From Diphasiastrum complanatum (Eukaryota > Streptophyta > Lycopodiopsida > Lycopodiales > Lycopodiaceae), in contig CM055103.1 of NCBI GenBank assembly GCA_029204225.1, positions 57,270,705 to 57,334,704 of the forward strand: 64,000 nucleotides of DNA. The letters are read 5' to 3'. The first letter of the stretch is position 1; each line of letters opens with the position of its first letter. The translations under genes and the position numbers were made by a program. Below are positions 1-8,018 of this stretch, in pieces. Under the pieces are notes generated by a model that had not been told where the DNA came from, did not search any database, and saw only the letters and a list, made by a program, of their open reading frames with translations.

Positions 1-339
1 AACTCTCTAAACATAGTTAGATGCACTCTCTTCACTTCTTTGGAAACTTTGGAAAATCTGATTCCTAAGAGTGAGTATTCTAGAAGTATTCTTTGCTTCA
101 TAGATGGCCTTTAGTGCATCCCAAGCTTCTTTGGCTGTAGTGCAAGATCCTATCTCTCTCAAAATTTCATTAGATACATTCATCTTAATGAAATGTAGAG
201 CCATTCTAGCAACACCAAGCACAGTATCCATAACGTCCTGGAGAATCAAGACAAAATCCATTCTTAACTTCCAAATTGAATAATTTGAAGTGTTTAGTCT
301 TTCACTGGCTTCTAGAAGATATCCTTTCTGAGATGCCAT
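1..339 (-). pseudogene. Copia gag (UBN2-type), element A, N-terminal part
   Basis: Gag forms the virus-like particle of Copia elements. The product starts with MASQKGYLLEASERLN and the NYSIWKLRM block typical of Copia gag, and continues with the KEAWDALKAIYE and RILTLRNQIFQSF blocks. Compared with gag of element G in this window, about 20 residues are missing after VMDTVLGV. The frame closes at a TAG (positions 4-6) where relatives read Leu in a NYVLRV-like motif, so this copy is inactive. The start is the first Met, matching the start of G gag. Confidence 0.8.
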
Positions 340-1467
340 TATAATGAAGACTTCTTAGTTATTGGATTGAGATATGTTTGAGCTTGTTCCTATCAGACTT
401 AGAGTTGTTGCTCTCTTCACTATAGGTATTTTCAAGGTTGAACTACCTTCCTATGTGAAATACTTGCAACTATATTTGAGATGAATCTCAAATATGCCAC
501 AAGACAAGTTTTCTAGATCCATTAGAGGAGTTCTAAATCCAAAAAAGACCCTTTGTAAAGATTTTTTTTATATTTTTTCTCAAATTTTTCTTACACGTGG
601 ACTAATCAAAACACTGAAATTTGAAATCTACGTAACGTAACTTTTTGAGTCCACATTTTGATTCCATACTAAAAATGGCATAGCTTTTTAGTGGTAAGTC
701 CAAATTTAGTGAAGTTTGGTGCATTGGAAAGCGCTTGACAAGGCCTTTCCAATGATATGTTAGATGACATACTTCTAAGCTACAATTAAAAAGTTATGGC
801 AAGTCAAACGTCTTAGTGTTATAATATTTTAATAATAAAAAAAGCATCTTGCACGAATTCTTAAAGGATCTTTTTGAAACTCAAAACTCCTCTAATGAGA
901 CACAAAAAGTGGTTTGAGACACTTTGGTTGGTTTGAAATCTACTTTTGGCATGTGTGAAATGCTTCAAAAGAAAACACTATTGACACTCAGAAGGCTCAA
1001 AGGGTGTTCAAATACTTCAAATCAGTCGTGATCTATAGTTTCTTGTGTTGGATGCTCAAAACAATGAATTCAGAAAAAAGTATAATTGAATCAAATTAAA
1101 ATGCTGTCACTCGGATTTTGGACCTATCCCTATCCTCTTTAAGAGCTTATAACTCTTGCTAGACACATCAGATTGATTTGATTTCAATTTCTATGGAAAG
1201 TACAGATCAAATGCTTTCCATCAAGCTATAACACTGCTATCTTTGGATCTACAAGGAGAACAAAGGGACTGAATAACTCTGATTTTCACACGTGCGGAAT
1301 TCTAGAATTCCGTACTTCCTCAATTCAGGTCTAAAAGTTCAGTTCAAGTCCGATTTGATCCAAATACACTTTAGAGAAAGGTTAGAAAAAGTGCAAAACT
1401 GCTTTTTTGCTTGATTTAGCTCTCAGTTTCTTGTACAATCAAAGTTGTTAGCATGCAGAGCTTATGT
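340..1467 (-). other. Untranslated leader of element A
   Basis: About 1.1 kb between primer-binding site and gag with no sustained reading frame. Long leaders are common in this group of Copia elements. It contains an 18-bp perfect palindrome at 1295-1312 next to a CACACGTG motif. Confidence 0.5.
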
Positions 1468-1480
1468 GGCTCTGATACCA
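1468..1480 (-). promoter_or_regulatory. Primer-binding site, element A (tRNA-iMet)
   Basis: On the minus strand this reads TGGTATCAGAGCC, the plant Copia primer-binding site complementary to the 3' end of initiator Met-tRNA. It follows directly after the LTR end and fixes the LTR boundary at 1481. Confidence 0.85.
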
Positions 1481-2279
1481 TGACAAAATTTCCAGAATTT
1501 ACATGTGTGAGGAATGTCCACAAGAGTGACTGATCTTAATTAAGCTTTGTGATTGGCACTATAACCTGATTCTAGATTGATCAACAAAATCTAGTTCAGA
1601 AGAAATGGCTAATCCACAATCTAGCATGCTAATCAATAGAATATAATAGTAATGAATCAAAGAATGAATAAAAATACAAGATTTCAATGTATGAGCATTA
1701 GCCTCAACACGAGTTAGAGAGAGAGAGAGAGCTAGAGAGATAACAAGCAATATTTGTTTAGATCCAAAATGGCATGAGATGGCTACAAAACTTTGGTCCT
1801 TTATCCTTGATTGTGTGGAGAGCTACACATATTTATGAAGTTTGAGGTAGCTCGAGGTAGAACCATATCTATCCACTCCAAAATGACATCTAAAGTGACA
1901 TCTAGAGTCTATGTGACATTTGTCACTTGTCATGCATGAAATTCTACCAACTTTTTACAAGTGTACTAGTTCTAACTAGAAATGTCCAAATCATCATGCA
2001 TGTGTCCGTTAAACTTTGTGCATGCCTTGCATGTCACTATGGATCACTTACAATTAATGCATGTGAGTTGCCACGAGTTTCTACAAGCATAATCATGCTA
2101 ATTCTATGTCTACAAACTATATGCAAGTTGCATTTATCAAACTAGATAATACATAGCCATGTAGCTCGAGTTCTATTTAGGCCAAACTTGGCATTTTTTA
2201 TTAATGAGCTACATACTTGCATGGCACAACATTTGTAGCAAGCCAAGAAATCAATATGGATTGTTTTTCAATTTTAACA
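1481..2279 (-). repeat. 5' LTR of element A
   Basis: About 799 bp bounded by TG...CA with similar ends (TGACAAAATT on the plus-strand left, AATTTTAACA on the right). It carries a short GA run (about 1711-1741). The right boundary is inferred from the terminal inverted match and from resumption of a foreign reading frame beyond it. Confidence 0.65.
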
Positions 2280-2339
2280 ATATTGAACCAAGACATCAGC
2301 AAATTCTCCTGTGTCGTCTACTTTTTCGCTAGCAGGAGG

Positions 2340-2818
2340 CTAAGGTTCCTTGGATAAGAGAATTATTGTATCCTCGCTGTCCAAACTCTTTCCCACCTCA
2401 GATAATTCATCTGGCAAAATTGAAAGAGATTTCATTCTCATTTTTATAGAATCAACTAAATTAGTATCTAAATCTACTGCAGCAACATGTTTGTCTTTCT
2501 GAACAGCATATGCGCTCGTAGTGCCGCTACTGCTAAATAAATCTAAAATCCAATCAGCTGGGTGAGAAAAAATATCAATTAAATGATTAATTAATGGTTG
2601 TGGCTTTTGGTAGGGACAAGCCACGGAATCCGTCATTGGATATTTTAATTTCTTTGTCACAGTTGGATGCTGAAACAAGTTTCCAAAACTTGTCAGTTCG
2701 GAAGTGTTATAATGCAGCATCGAGTGTTTGTCATCCAAAGAATAATAACCGATGGTTATGTATTCTATTTCATTTGCAAAGTCGAGCTCCTCCTGAGTTC
2801 TTGACATTGGGCTTGTAC
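2340..2818 (-). pseudogene. Methyltransferase SAM-binding half (motif I)
   Basis: About 155 codons ending at TAG 2340-2342. The stretch KPQPLINHLIDIFS, then WILDLFSSSGTT, then HVAAVDLD matches the C-terminal signature of N6/N4 DNA methylases: KP helix, LDPFxGSGTT SAM loop, and the acidic end of the next strand that binds SAM ribose. The loop reads FSSSG where most enzymes have FxGxG. Beyond the TAG the frame stays open (PPASEKVDDTGEF..) up to the element A LTR, so the TAG is likely a premature stop and the native C-terminus lies beyond the insertion. Confidence 0.7.
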
Positions 2819-2934
2819 CTGACATGGAACATTACAAGTAAAATCAATTTAAAATTTTAACTTTAAAATAAAAAATTTAAAATAAAATTATGAATTAAAA
2901 TACGAATTGATAATTTAGGAACTTAAGAACTTAC

Positions 2935-3390
2935 CACACAGCATTCTCAATTCCCACATTACAGAAAGTTAGTAGAGCTTTCTGTACTGATGCTGACTGT
3001 CAAGAAGAATGAAAAATAACAACTCTCCAAATTGGAGAAGTTGTGACTTCAAGAAAGCCCTGCATAAAACTACGGATTTCAGTGAATTTGAAAGGAGTAT
3101 TATCATTTAATGATTCCTTCATCTGAAATCCAAATGGTGTATCGGCGATGGAGAGTGTATAAGCATTTTTTTTAGAAATTTTGAAATTTCTCTGCAATCG
3201 CCCTCCTCAACAGAGTAAAAGCATGGTTGATCATCGACACTTTTGGGAAGATAGGTCTCTAATGGAACCTCCTCCGCAATGGTCTCACCCCGTGCCAATC
3301 TCTCCCTGTCCTTTTTTTTTCTGCTTTTGCCTTCAGAATATGTCTCTTGAATTGTTCTGGAAGGACTTTGTTTTTTTTGTCTTCAGGAGA
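2935..3390 (-). pseudogene. Methyltransferase catalytic half (motif IV)
   Basis: After a TTTTCAG acceptor the exon runs SPEDKKNKVLPEQ.., ETIAEEVPLETYLP.., CFYSVEEGDCREI.., then IADTPFGFQ and WRVVIF. The IADTPFG segment aligns with motif IV (D/S-P-P-Y/F) of N4-cytosine/N6-adenine methyltransferases, followed by the hydrophobic strand expected before the next helix. It precedes the SAM motif in the next exon, the beta-class order. Single-base frame slips fall in the T9 run 3312-3320 and the T8 run 3166-3173. A TGA at 3000-3002 interrupts an otherwise open stretch ending VGIENAVW before the GTAAGT donor. The second motif IV residue is Thr instead of Pro, perhaps decay. Confidence 0.6.
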
Positions 3391-3639
3391 CTGAAAAGGA
3401 AAAAGCTATGCTTAGCATGGGAGACAAAAAATATAAAATAGAATAGGAGACTTAACTTATCAAAAAATAATAATTAAATAAAGAAAAAGCTATGCTTAGC
3501 ATAGGAGACATAGAATATAGAAAAGAAACAATCAATAAGCACCTATGCTAAGCATGGGTGAAATAAATACCATGTCTCTAAACCAAATAAAAAATAGACT
3601 CAGGGTTTCATTTCGGCTGCTCAGAGGATAAAGCCTCAC

Positions 3640-3698
3640 TCATCGAAATCTTGACAGTTTAACCCTGTCACAAGGGAACTTTCATAAATAATTTGTGC
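3640..3698 (-). pseudogene. Small putative exon (59 bp)
   Basis: Lies between AATGCAG and a GTGAGG donor and reads AQIIYESSLVTGLNCQDFD in one frame. Assignment rests only on splice signals and an open frame. Phase with its neighbours cannot be confirmed because of the frameshifts. Confidence 0.3.
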
Positions 3699-3800
3699 CT
3701 GCATTTGAGAAATATAATTGTTAAAAATCCAACCAAATTATGAAAATCATTTTATTAAAAAAGATAACATGAAAATAAATATTTGAATTATGATTATTAC

Positions 3801-4054
3801 CTCTAAAATTCTTTTCTCATTTCTGCCAAGGGAAGTTGACCATCAGCAACTCTTGAAAGAACACTTATTATTAGTTCTGAAGAACTAATCCCTTGCATAT
3901 TCTTTCACTCTGATATTCCCATTTCAGTAGGGATTGGCTTCAGAGTTTGAGTGCTCACAACTTTTTTTTTGGACTTTGAGGCACCCTGAGCAGGTTGGCC
4001 TTCTATTTGAAAAGTTTTCCACTTAATAAAAATTTTATCAACAAGGGCCCACAC
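3801..4054 (-). pseudogene. Linker exon of the ParB-methyltransferase gene
   Basis: Bounded by TTTATTTCAG|GTGTGG and AGAG|GTAATA. Encodes VWALVDKIFIKWKTF, a Lys-rich linker, then QGISSSELIISVLSRVADG. A TGA (3905-3907) replaces a codon between ISE and KNMQG, and a TAG lies just before the donor. The family of this block is not recognised. Confidence 0.45.
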
Positions 4055-4145
4055 CTGAAATAAAAAAAAAATTCATTGATAAAGAAATTAACCAATATTA
4101 AAATTGAGTTCAAAATTTTAGTCTGATAAAAATAATTTAAAAAGA

Positions 4146-5205
4146 ATATAACATATATTATGACCAGAGCATTCCATGACGAGCATAGCCAAATAAATTA
4201 CTTGGCCACTTCGAAAAGCAAACTTAAAAAAATTATCGTATTTAGTAAGGCTCTACGTAGGATTTTTCGAATCAAAAGACAAGCCTGTCTCTTGAGCACA
4301 TAGTGCTTTCAGCTCAAGTTGATTCACATCTCCTGCTTTGGAGACTCTCACGTATTCTTTGCGAAAAAACGAATTCTTTTTGTATCACGGTCATCTTCAT
4401 CCGGTAGTCCTGATCAATGTTGTGGTCCCAAGCCAATAATTTCGCTTCTTCTGTCAGACAAGCAAATGCAATGGCACTCACAGTTCAAAAGCTTGGGATA
4501 TGGGGATACTCTTGAGATAATTGTGTTTGAGCTTGTAAATTGTGTATCCCCTCAAGAACAGAAAAATGATATGAATCTAATAAAGAAAAATGAAAATTTG
4601 CAACATCGTTGCATTCGTTGGGATCAACCAAAACAACAAAGGGAGTAACTATGGCCTGTGTATGATCTTTAAATTTTATTTTTAAATTATGTACATGTGT
4701 TTCATTAGGCTCTCTAACTTCCATTGGCCTGTCTCCTGTTATTGGGTCTACATGTGGCCTATCACACTGATTTATGTCTAAAATTGAAGTTGTTTTTTTT
4801 ATTTCTTTTGTTTTATGGATATCCTCTCTTAATTTGGCAAGTTCAGAGCTGTCTTGTAATGGGCAGATGGATGCACCAGGTAGCAAAAAAGATGGTTCAG
4901 TGGCGGCTTTTTTGCTTTCAATAGAAGGGATGGACTTATGGCGATGTGTAGCCATGGTCTTTGGGCGTGACTTAGGTCTAGTGGGCGAAGTCTCAGAATT
5001 ATTATGAGATCTTTTTTTTTTTGGGATGAGGGACGGCTACGGTTTCATCCTCAACATTTTCAAAGGCCGGCTTTGTGACCTGAGCAGTGGTAGAAGCAGA
5101 CTTGCAAGGTCCAATAGATACATCTTTTGAACTCCGTAATGGATAGACTGGATCTTTTTCCTCAACAATAGCAGCTAAAACCATTTTTAAGCATTGCTTC
5201 ATGTT
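4146..5205 (-). pseudogene. Large exon with basic linker and ParB-like domain
   Basis: After a CCAG acceptor the exon reads NMKQCLKMVLAAIVEEKDPV, then a Lys/Pro-rich stretch with a PKKKR nuclear-localisation-like motif (near 5010) and a ParB-like domain. The pattern RPMEVREPN..HVHNL..VTPFVVLVDP..YHFSVLEGIHNLQAQ..LTEEAKLLAWDHN matches the ParB N-terminal fold: a conserved Arg, a hydrophobic strand, and a G-x-H-x-x-x-A motif comparable to GHRR/GNH. A further conserved-looking block (KEYVRVSKAGDVNQLELK, KYDNFFKFAFRSGQVIYLAM) follows. Lesions: a frame slip at the A11/T11 run 5012-5022, TGA at 4485-4487, a frame slip at the A6 run 4364-4369 and TAG at 4253-4255. The 3' donor is uncertain (about 4146-4165). 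Confidence 0.55.
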
Positions 5206-5336
5206 CTGGATAGAAACAAAAATCAAGTTCAAAAACTAAAAGCTTAAATCTAAAAGTTTAAATAATTTTATATCTAATAACAACTATGCTAAGCATGAAA
5301 CAAACATGATTAAAAATATATTTTATAATTACTCAC

Positions 5337-5705
5337 CAAAGTAACTAGAGCAATAGGCTTTGATGGCCTCATCCTGACAAAGTTAGATCTTTATCATAGT
5401 CTCATTCAGAATGAAAATAGAACGAGACTTATCCGTCTCCTTTACAAGTATATTCACAAAACCTTCTTCTTGATTCTCATCTGTTTGTCAACAAGCAATG
5501 TTCCTTGAACTTTGAATTGCGAGTCTCTTCTACCAGGCTTCTCAGCTAAATAAATAAAAAGCTCCAAAAGCTTTGTGTTGTTGACCTCTTTGGTGAAATA
5601 GTACATGAATTTTTTCTTATCTTTTAACGAAATATCTTGAGGTTTCCCCGAAATTTTAAAAGAAATCCTCGACATTTCAAAAATTATCAAAGACAATTGA
5701 AAATC
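5337..5705 (-). pseudogene. N-terminal exon block of the ParB-methyltransferase gene
   Basis: Starts at a strong acceptor (T/A-rich tract then TGCAG) and ends at a GTGAGT donor. It encodes DFQLSLIIFEMSRISFKISG then a charged region (KDKKKFMYYFTKEV) and, after a frame slip in a CTT-rich stretch near 5465, GFVNILVKETDKSRSIFILN. A TAA at 5383-5385 interrupts it. No known domain is recognised. If the short upstream exon is not real, translation could start at Met in IFEMSRISF. Confidence 0.45.
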
Positions 5706-5906
5706 TGCAAAAAAAAAGACTTTTTTAGGAAAATTTAAAACGCTATCTTAATGAAAATGCTGAAAACTCTAATAAAACAAGCCATTTTTGTGAAAAAAAA
5801 AAATTAAGAAACAAAACTACAAATTCAACATATTTTCTTACTAAAACATCTCAAAGGATCACTTTTCTGAGACAAAGCATTGTAAAACAAGAAACTACAA
5901 GTAGCG

Positions 5907-6319
5907 ACCTATGCTAAGCATAGGTTGTGGTCGAGTCCTTACTAACAACTTATGCTTAGCATAGGACGAAGACGAGATTCTTCATTTCTAACCTCCTTTC
6001 GACCTATGCTGAGCATAACTTTCATCTCTGATCCTGTTCCAACCTATGCTCAGCATAGGTTAGCAAGCAAATTACGAAGACATCCTATGCTCAGCGTAGG
6101 TCGTTACTCGCGCGCTCTTGTCCAACCTATGCTGAGCATAGGATGTCTTCGCTATTTGCTTGGTAACCTATGCTAAGCATAGGCTGGAAGAGGACCAGAG
6201 ATGCAACCTATGCTCAACATAGGTCGAACCGTGGTTAGAATAAAGAAATAATGCCGGAATCCTATGCTGAGCATAGGATATTACTAAGGACCCGACCACA
6301 ACCTATGCCCAGCATAGGT
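5907..6319. repeat. Giant imperfect inverted repeat built of 19-bp palindromes
   Basis: Left arm 5907-6100 is the reverse complement of right arm 6124-6319 at roughly 80% identity (by eye), with a 23-bp CG-rich spacer. Matching landmarks: TTGTGGTCGAGTCCTTA (5922) with TAAGGACCCGACCACAA (6286-6302), CATCTCTGATCCTGTTCC with GGAAGAGGACCAGAGATG, and TAGCAAGCAAATTACGAAGA with TCTTCGCTATTTGCTTGGTA. Each arm contains five or six smaller palindromes. By the proposed splice model it lies in intron 1 of the ParB-methyltransferase gene. Confidence 0.85.
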
Positions 6320-6473
6320 TAAAGGAGAGGACTGGTGCAGGCACCTATGCTGAGCGTAGGTTACCCATGTTGTAAGAAGATGAATACAAATTAAAATATG
6401 AATATTTTCTAATGCAAGAATTTATTACCCATGCTAAGCATAGAGCAAAGCTAGAAAATGACAATAATCTTAC

Positions 6474-6633
6474 CGTCAAGAAATCTGGAAGCGAGAACGT
6501 ATGTGAAATCTTGAAGCCGTGACTTGGTCATAGCGATTGCTCTGACAGCATGTGGGCTTCTAAATTCGCAAATGAGGTGAGTTATGCTTGGACTATGGTC
6601 CTTAAATAATTTTTTTCGAGACCCCCGTCTCAC
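6474..6633 (-). pseudogene. Putative first exon of the ParB-methyltransferase gene
   Basis: Open frame ending at a good donor (GACG|GTAAGA, exon end 6474). A Met begins MTKSRLQDFTYVLASRF near the exon end; an in-frame upstream Met also exists. Joining to the acceptor at 5705 keeps frame across the junction (..RFLD|DFQLSLIIF..), which supports the pairing. The intron would be about 770 bp and contains the giant palindrome. Nothing in this short peptide identifies a domain. It could instead be a separate small gene. Confidence 0.4.
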
Positions 6634-6717
6634 GCCAGTCCTCCAGCTTACTTCAAGACCAAGTTGCCGTGACTCACCTCACCCCACGCCAACCTCAAGT
6701 ATTAGCCCGGACAGTCC

Positions 6718-6761
6718 AAACCTAACCCTAACCCTAACCCTAAATCTAATCCTAACCCTAA
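6718..6761 (+). repeat. Interstitial telomere-like tract (CCCTAA)n
   Basis: About seven units, mostly CCCTAA with one or two CCCTAAA/CTAATC variants, 250-290 bp upstream of the ORF at 7007 and about 90 bp upstream of the putative first methyltransferase exon. Plant telomeres are usually CCCTAAA; short AAACCCTAA teloboxes also occur in promoters. Confidence 0.75.
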
Positions 6762-7006
6762 GAATGCTGCCAAACAGTATTTAAGGCATGGTAGCTGCTG
6801 GAAATTTTTATTAACCAATTACTTTTTAGGCTTGTTGTTGTTGGTTTTTCTGTGTACGTCTATTAAGGTTCGCATAGGTTTTTATTTGTTCTATGACCAG
6901 CATAGGTTGCAGTTATGTTTGAGGAGCACATTTAGTGTGGTGTTAACTATTTGAACGGTTCTATGCTTAGCATAAGTACGTAGTTAAATTTTTTTTTGAG
7001 GTTACG

Positions 7007-8009
7007 ATGTCAAGTAGTTCTACCTCTTCTATTCTAGTAGTTGTAACTCAATATGTTGCAACAAGTGCAACATCTTTATCTGACATTTCCAATGAAAGCT
7101 TTTTTTATAAAGCCACTCTTGAATCTGAACATATTTTGGTAAATGATGTGGCATCGTCATCATTTACCCGTTCATCATCTAAAATTCCTCAAGCAAGTAC
7201 TTTTCAAGAAATGACGCCTATAACTCAGCTTGTATCAAATCTTTTGACCTCGTCCTTCTCTTCAAATACAGGCTCAGCACAACAAGAATATTGTTCTTTT
7301 AAACAAGTTAAATCATTGAGTGATGAGTCAAAAGCTTCAATTCACTTAGTTACTGATTCTAGTAAATCAACAGATCCACGTAAATCTGTTAATTAGCGAC
7401 ATTCAAGCTTTTCTCATGTTCGTAGAAGACCTTCTCAAAGTGATATTCGTCGTGTTAAATCTAAAAGGACTATATTCGTTGAAAATTTAGAGCCTTTTGA
7501 GTGTCCAAAACATCCTAGGGTTGGAGCCAGAATTTCCAGTCATGAAATTCCAACACTTTTTCAACCAGTTCAAGCACCTACTAGTGTCACAGGTTCAATT
7601 TATAGATCAAACTCCAAACAAAAAAAAATACAAGAGAGAATTGAGATCCTCACCTGATTTAACGAATCGTCAAAAACAGTTGATTACAAAATCTGAAATT
7701 CGAAAGGTACGGAATATTATTTGCTACTCATCCTGTTTTTTGCAAAAGTTGAGTATCAGAGAAATTGAAGAATTAAGATCAAACTTCTTTTTACGAAGTA
7801 AGGATGAGAGAAATTACTATTTGTGTGCAACAATGAGGCCGGACAAAAACTCATTTTCGTATTTTTTAAATGCTTTCGAGGTTTGTGGCAAAACTTACAA
7901 AGTAGTTCACGCAATCGAGCCTCTTTGCAAGATCAGGGCGCTCACCAGTAGTGTTTTACAACAACAAAATCAACTGCCTATTGAGAGAGAACTAGGGTTT
8001 ATGCCTTGA
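7007..8009 (+). pseudogene. Divergent hypothetical gene, Ser/Thr-rich N-terminus, decayed
   Basis: Opens with ATGTCAAGTAGTTC and a Ser/Thr-rich 129-codon stretch to a TAG at 7394-7396. The same frame then continues (FSHVRRRPSQSDIRRVKSK.., CPKHPRVGARI..) to the A9 run at 7620-7628, after which a second frame continues KYKRELRSSPDLTNRQKQL and ends with FFLRSKDERNYYL and EVCGKTYKVVHAIEPLCK to 8009. The last part, with a single Cys in a VCxKxY-like helix after a long charged helix, loosely resembles N-terminal regions of some DDE-type transposases, but I cannot assign it. It is divergent from the methyltransferase gene, with palindromes and the telomere-like tract between them. Probably cut at its 3' end by element B. 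Confidence 0.4.
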
Positions 8010-8018
8010 AAACCCTAG

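Larger units (their letters stand above)
1..2279 (-). mobile_element. Copia element A, 5' end only
   Basis: A minus-strand LTR retroelement enters from the left edge. Reading leftward it has a 5' LTR (1481-2279), a tRNA-Met primer-binding site, a leader of about 1.1 kb and the start of gag (339 downward). The rest lies outside the window. Its LTR sits directly against sequence that reads as the 3' part of the methyltransferase-like gene, so A probably inserted into that gene. The right flank after the LTR is ATATT, which should be duplicated at the unseen left end. Confidence 0.8.
2280..6633 (-). pseudogene. ParB-like domain + DNA amino-methyltransferase gene, multi-exon, decayed
   Basis: Minus-strand locus reassembled from at least six exon-like blocks with GT/AG boundaries. 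Order: short N-terminal exon (6633-6474), N-terminal region (5705-5337), a large exon with a basic linker and ParB-like domain (5205 to ~4146), a linker exon (4054-3801), a small exon (3698-3640), the methyltransferase catalytic half (3390-2935) and the SAM-binding half (2818-2340). ParB-methylase fusions are known from bacteria and phages, so a plant copy is unexpected. Inactivation is clear: in-frame stops at 5383-5385, 4485-4487, 4253-4255, 3905-3907 and 3000-3002, frameshifts at several A/T runs, and 3' truncation by element A at 2279. Whether the gene belonged to a transposon, a captured viral or bacterial segment or the host cannot be told from this copy. Confidence 0.6.
3406..6974. repeat. 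Dispersed 19-bp palindrome family (consensus ACCTATGCTNAGCATAGGT)
   Basis: Copies, perfect or with a few changes, at about 3406-3420, 3489-3505, 3542-3558, 5283-5296, 5907-5925, 5949-5966, 6002-6018, 6042-6060, 6084-6100, 6125-6143, 6166-6183, 6206-6224, 6261-6277, 6301-6319, 6343-6361, 6428-6443, 6891-6906 and 6961-6974. All fall in introns or upstream flank of the gene and none in recognised exons. The core GCTNAGC is conserved while the central base varies freely, as expected of a dimeric protein-binding site or stem-loop. I saw no copies elsewhere in the window. Confidence 0.85.

Noticed and set aside
2594-2860. 88-codon plus-strand frame over the methyltransferase exon
   Set aside because: Antisense shadow; the minus strand carries the methylase motifs.
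5907-6361. CRISPR-like regular repeat array
   Set aside because: Repeats are palindromic, spacing is irregular (about 20-45 bp), the intervening sequences pair with each other across a centre, and the context is plant nuclear DNA.
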